Below, one piece after another: positions 61,127 to 64,000 of a stretch of 64,000 nt of DNA. Source of the DNA: an uncultured Bacteroidota bacterium (GTDB lineage Bacteria; Bacteroidota; Bacteroidia; 2-12-FULL-35-15); assembly GCA_903926385.1 (NCBI GenBank), contig CAIYIS010000008.1, forward strand, positions 30,791 through 94,790, given 5' to 3'. A program made the translations under genes and the position numbers. The notes below the pieces were generated by a model. It was not told where the DNA came from. It saw only the letters and a program-made list of their open reading frames with translations, and did no database searches. The stretch's first letter is position 1, and every line of letters starts with the position of its first letter.

Positions 61127-61549
61127 ATGAACGCACCTAATCATTTACAACACAAACCAATTTTAGTGGTTAATGATTATGATTTATTTGACAATAATTC
61201 TGATGCGAAAGCACTATCTATTGGATTAGCACAATGGGAAAATGATACCGATGAGATTTCTGCAAAAATTTTTAGAAATAATGGTTCACGGTGGAGCGCA
61301 CAAAGCGAAGAAATGCCTTTAAATAGAGTATTGGATTTAGCTATTTTAATTTTAGCATCATTATCAAGAGATAATAATTCTAATGTCTCGGTTTCTGATT
61401 TAAATGAAACGATTAATGAATCACAAAGAGGAAATCTTAAACATATTTTAGAATACTATCAAAGAAATAGCGAAAATATAAATTCAAGAATAGAAGAATT
61501 AGAAAGACTTATTGAACTATTTCGTAGTAGCGAAAATACTAACCTATAA
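61127..61549 (+). CDS. Small conserved hypothetical protein (possibly DUF6530-like)
   Basis: A 140-residue cytoplasmic protein: KPILVVNDYDLFDNNSDAKALSIGLAQWEND, SAKIFRNNGSRWSAQSEEMPLNRVLDLAILIL, and a C-terminal coiled coil (INSRIEELERLIELFR). The N-terminal two thirds recall small DUF6530-type proteins as I remember them, but I cannot confirm the match. It lies 12 bases upstream of the T9SS propeller gene, although one protein is cytoplasmic and the other exported. Confidence 0.6.
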   Translation: MNAPNHLQHKPILVVNDYDLFDNNSDAKALSIGLAQWENDTDEISAKIFRNNGSRWSAQSEEMPLNRVLDLAILILASLSRDNNSNVSVSDLNETINESQRGNLKHILEYYQRNSENINSRIEELERLIELFRSSENTNL

Positions 61550-61561
61550 AAACTAAACAAA

Positions 61562-63601
61562 ATGAAAAAACAAATACTTTGTATTATAGCATACGCAATA
61601 ATTGGCTTGAGTGCAAATGCCCAGTGGGTGCAAACAAGCGGCCCTACGGGTGGTACAGTTTATTGTATTGCTACTAGTGGAACAAATGTTTTTGCGGGGA
61701 CTGCTGGCGGTGTTTTTTTATCTACGAATAATGGTAGTAGTTGGACGGCAATGAATACAGGGCTGACAAATCTTAATATTCTTACAATAGCAATAAACGG
61801 AACAAATATTTTTGCAGGAACAAATGGTGGAGGGGTGTTTAAATCAACTAATAATGGAGGGACTTGGACAGCAATTAATTCGGGATTGACAAATCAAAAT
61901 GTTTTTTGTTTGGCAATCAGTGGAACGAACGTTTTTGCTGGGACTATTATAGGAGGAGTGTATTTATCTACTAATAATGGAGTGTCTTGGTCTGCTGTGA
62001 ATACTGGTTTGACAAATACTTCTGTTTATTCATTAGCAATTAGCGGAACAAACATTTTTGCTGGCACGGGAGGTGGTGGCGTATTTTTATCAACTAATAA
62101 TGGAGGAACTTGGACGGCAGTAAATTCGGGGTTAACAAGTAATAATATTAATTCACTCGCCATAACAGGTACAAACATTTTTGCGGGGACTAATAGTGGT
62201 TTATTTTTATCCACAAACAATGGAGGAACTTGGTCTGGTGTGAATACAGGGTTGACTAATCAAAATGTTTATAGTATAGCTATAAGTGGTTTAGATATTT
62301 TTGCAGGTACTCAAGGTGGTATTTTTAAATCCACCAATAATGGAGGAACTTGGTCTGCTGTGAATATAGGGTTGACAAATCTTAATGCCTTTTGTTTAGC
62401 TATTAATGGAACAAGCATTTTTGTTGGTACTGGTGGAGGTGCATTTCTATCCATAAATAATGGAGGCAATTGGACTACGGTGAACACAGGGTTGACAAAT
62501 TTAGCCGTTTCTGTTATAGCCATTAATGGAACAAATATTTTTGCAGGAACTTATAGTAGTGGTATATTTAAATCAATAAATAATGGAAGTACTTGGTCTG
62601 CGGTCAATACAGGGTTGACAGCTAATGGTGTGTATTCATTACTCATAAATGGAACAAATATTTTTGCAGGAACTAGTCTTGGTGGTGTATTTAAATCCAC
62701 CAATAATGGAAGTACTTGGTCTACGGTGAATGTAGGGTTGCCTACTACTCCTAGTATTCTTTGTTTATCAAGTAATGGAACGAATATTTTTGCAGGAGTT
62801 TCAGGCAGTGGTGTATATATGTCAAGCAATAATGGTGGTAGTTGGACTTCAGTAAATACAGGGTTAACAGCCGCAAATGTTAATACATTAGCAATTAGTG
62901 GAACAAACATTTTTGCCGGCACTGTTACAGGCGGTGTGTTTTTATCTATGAATAATGGAAGTAATTGGTCTGCGGTAAATACAGGATTAACAAATCTAAA
63001 TGTTAATTCAATCGCTATTATTGGAACAAACATTTTTGCAGGAACTAATACTGGTGGTGTGTTTAAATCAACCAATAATGGAGGAACTTGGTCTCCGGTA
63101 AATACAAGTTTGACTAATCTTAATATTAATTCATTAGCCATTAGTGGTACAAATATATTTGTAGGAACGGATGTTGGTGTATTTTTATCTACTAACCTTG
63201 GAGGAGCCTGGACTGCAATAAATACTGGATTAATAAATACTCTCATTTATTCGCTAGTCACTGATGGAACTAATATTTTTGCGGGAACGGGTGGTAATAG
63301 TGTTTGGATTCGACCATTATCCGATTTTGGAATAGTAACAGAAATAGATGAGGCTCAAAGTGAATCGTCTCTTACAATTGCCCCCAATCCTTTTACTTCA
63401 CAAACAACCATTACGTTTAATGCAGAACAAAGAAATGCAACTATAAACATAACTAATATTCTTGGCGAAGAAATAAAAACGTTAAACTTTACAGGCAAAC
63501 AATATATTTTAGAAAAAGAAGAAATGAAAGCAGGCATTTATTTTGTGCAGACAATAGACGAAAAGAAGAATATCACGAATAACAAAATAATAATACAATA
63601 G
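61562..63601 (+). CDS. Secreted 14-repeat beta-propeller protein with T9SS type A domain
   Basis: A 679-residue protein with a signal peptide (1-20, ending ANA). Fourteen ~40-residue repeats of the form GTNIFAGT-GGVFLSTNNGGTW-(S/T)AVNTGLTN follow, and residues ~605-679 are a type A sorting domain (LTIAPNPFTS, TNILGEEIKTL, MKAGIYFVQT). The repeats resemble BNR/sortilin-like or photosystem-stability-factor-like propeller blades; 14 units fit two seven-bladed propellers. The repeats are highly similar at DNA level, suggesting expansion by recombination. Ligand unknown. Confidence 0.88.
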   Translation: MKKQILCIIAYAIIGLSANAQWVQTSGPTGGTVYCIATSGTNVFAGTAGGVFLSTNNGSSWTAMNTGLTNLNILTIAINGTNIFAGTNGGGVFKSTNNGGTWTAINSGLTNQNVFCLAISGTNVFAGTIIGGVYLSTNNGVSWSAVNTGLTNTSVYSLAISGTNIFAGTGGGGVFLSTNNGGTWTAVNSGLTSNNINSLAITGTNIFAGTNSGLFLSTNNGGTWSGVNTGLTNQNVYSIAISGLDIFAGTQGGIFKSTNNGGTWSAVNIGLTNLNAFCLAINGTSIFVGTGGGAFLSINNGGNWTTVNTGLTNLAVSVIAINGTNIFAGTYSSGIFKSINNGSTWSAVNTGLTANGVYSLLINGTNIFAGTSLGGVFKSTNNGSTWSTVNVGLPTTPSILCLSSNGTNIFAGVSGSGVYMSSNNGGSWTSVNTGLTAANVNTLAISGTNIFAGTVTGGVFLSMNNGSNWSAVNTGLTNLNVNSIAIIGTNIFAGTNTGGVFKSTNNGGTWSPVNTSLTNLNINSLAISGTNIFVGTDVGVFLSTNLGGAWTAINTGLINTLIYSLVTDGTNIFAGTGGNSVWIRPLSDFGIVTEIDEAQSESSLTIAPNPFTSQTTITFNAEQRNATINITNILGEEIKTLNFTGKQYILEKEEMKAGIYFVQTIDEKKNITNNKIIIQ

Positions 63602-63610
63602 TACTTGAAA

Positions 63611-63784
63611 CCCCGTACGCGCTAAGTTGACGGGCAACTTTGTGTACAGGGGCTTAGTGTGAAATTAATAATGTAAGTTTTACTTCCATTTGTAAAATTA
63701 GAATAATACAAATGGAAATGGTTACTGGTAAGTGCAACTTACCATATTATAATGACACGAAGCCTCAGCGCATTTACAAGGCTT
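63611..63784. other. Chain of stem-loops after the propeller gene
   Basis: Within 175 bases I find CCCCGTAC/GTACAGGGG (63611-63618 with 63644-63652) enclosing AAGTTG/CAACTT (63624-63629 with 63635-63640), a perfect 11-bp stem TTCCATTTGTA (63684-63694 with 63707-63717), GGTAAGT/ACTTACC (near 63727-63743) and GAAGCCT/AGGCTTC (63759-63784). None has a T-run. They could be a degraded mobile or structured element. Confidence 0.5.
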
Positions 63785-64000
63785 CAGCTTCGCGCCTACA
63801 GGGGAATTAGCGGTTTATCCAAACCCTGCAACAACTAAAATAACAATAGATGTTTTAAGTTTAAAAGTTAAAAACTTAAAGATTTTAAATGAAGCAGGTG
63901 AGATAGTATTTCAAACAGAAATACAAAAAAATAAATACACAATAGACGTAAGCAGTTTTGCAAATGGAATTTATTTTGCAGAAGTAGCAACGGAAAAAGG
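63756..64000 (+). pseudogene. Orphan T9SS type A sorting domain, cut by window edge
   Basis: An open frame from 63756 (after a TGA) to the window end has no ATG before the recognisable sequence. From 63804 it reads ELAVYPNPATTKITIDV, then LKILNEAGEIVFQTEI and VSSFANGIYFAEVATEKG, a typical type A sorting domain. There is no upstream cargo domain in this frame and no start codon. The fragment is therefore either the decayed end of a gene whose body was lost, or the 3-prime part of a gene broken by frameshift. The end lies beyond 64000. Confidence 0.55.

Noticed and set aside
61562..63246. Minus-strand open frames opposite the propeller gene, with Pro/Val-rich repeats
   Set aside because: They are mirror images of the DNA repeats of the real plus-strand gene, which has a signal peptide and a sorting domain.
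63611..63652. Integron attC-like site
   Set aside because: The stem-loop lacks the conserved core GTTRRRY/RYYYAAC boxes, and no integrase gene is visible.

Overview
The window is AT-rich chromosomal DNA from a member of the Bacteroidota, probably an uncultured or free-living flavobacterial, sphingobacterial or chitinophagal relative. The evidence is: five intact secreted proteins with type IX secretion (T9SS) sorting domains (types A and B) plus an orphan sorting domain at the right edge; LytTR response regulators; promoters matching the phylum-specific -7 box TAnnTTTG; almost no Shine-Dalgarno sequences; and several TTG starts. I recognise no rRNA, tRNA, CRISPR, phage, integrase or transposase gene.

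Left part (1-17.5 kb): a giant 13-PKD-repeat T9SS protein, then a long minus-strand run. The run holds a YggS-type PLP protein, DUF1015, a Lys-type 3-phosphoglycerate dehydrogenase, a polytopic membrane protein, a SulP transporter, T9SS cargo, a YdcF and netrin-like pair, histidine ammonia-lyase and histidyl-tRNA synthetase.

18-31.6 kb: two paralogous small exported proteins ending in a WCPELCPK motif and a TPR-SpoIIE phosphatase, followed by a tight pseudaminic-acid operon (pseB, pseC, methyltransferase, pseF, PhyH dioxygenase, a fused pseG-pseH, pseI, flippase). The extra methyltransferase and dioxygenase suggest a modified nonulosonic acid.

31.8-49.4 kb: a dense signalling island. It has two LytTR regulators, a GAF/five-PAS kinase with three tandemly copied PAS domains, a receiver-SpoIIE phosphatase, two near-identical single-domain receivers, a CHASE3 kinase, an XRE regulator next to a palindromic operator, and a large hybrid kinase. 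Its most unusual part is an apparent operon at 41.7-45.1 kb: two receiver-like proteins (one clearly degenerate), a FIST sensor, and a PAS protein whose SpoIIE/PP2C domain has lost its metal-binding aspartates. I regard this as the best candidate for an undescribed signalling system.

49.5-58.5 kb: a cytochrome c/copper-monooxygenase lipoprotein, two paralogous small lipoproteins, an acyl-CoA reductase divergent from a ferredoxin, rpe, and a carotenoid operon (crtI, crtB, unknown, cruF-like, crtZ, lycopene cyclase).

58.5-64 kb: a lone LytTR protein and a fibronectin-like protein flanked by two oppositely oriented palindromic (REP/MITE-like) elements, then a DUF-type protein, a 14-repeat propeller T9SS protein and the orphan sorting domain.

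Three intergenic regions (17756-18028, 41171-41401, 60668-60940) each hold an array of 21-bp units in perfect register (13, 11 and 13 units). The unit sequences are unrelated between arrays. This shared architecture is the strongest unexplained non-coding signal in the window.
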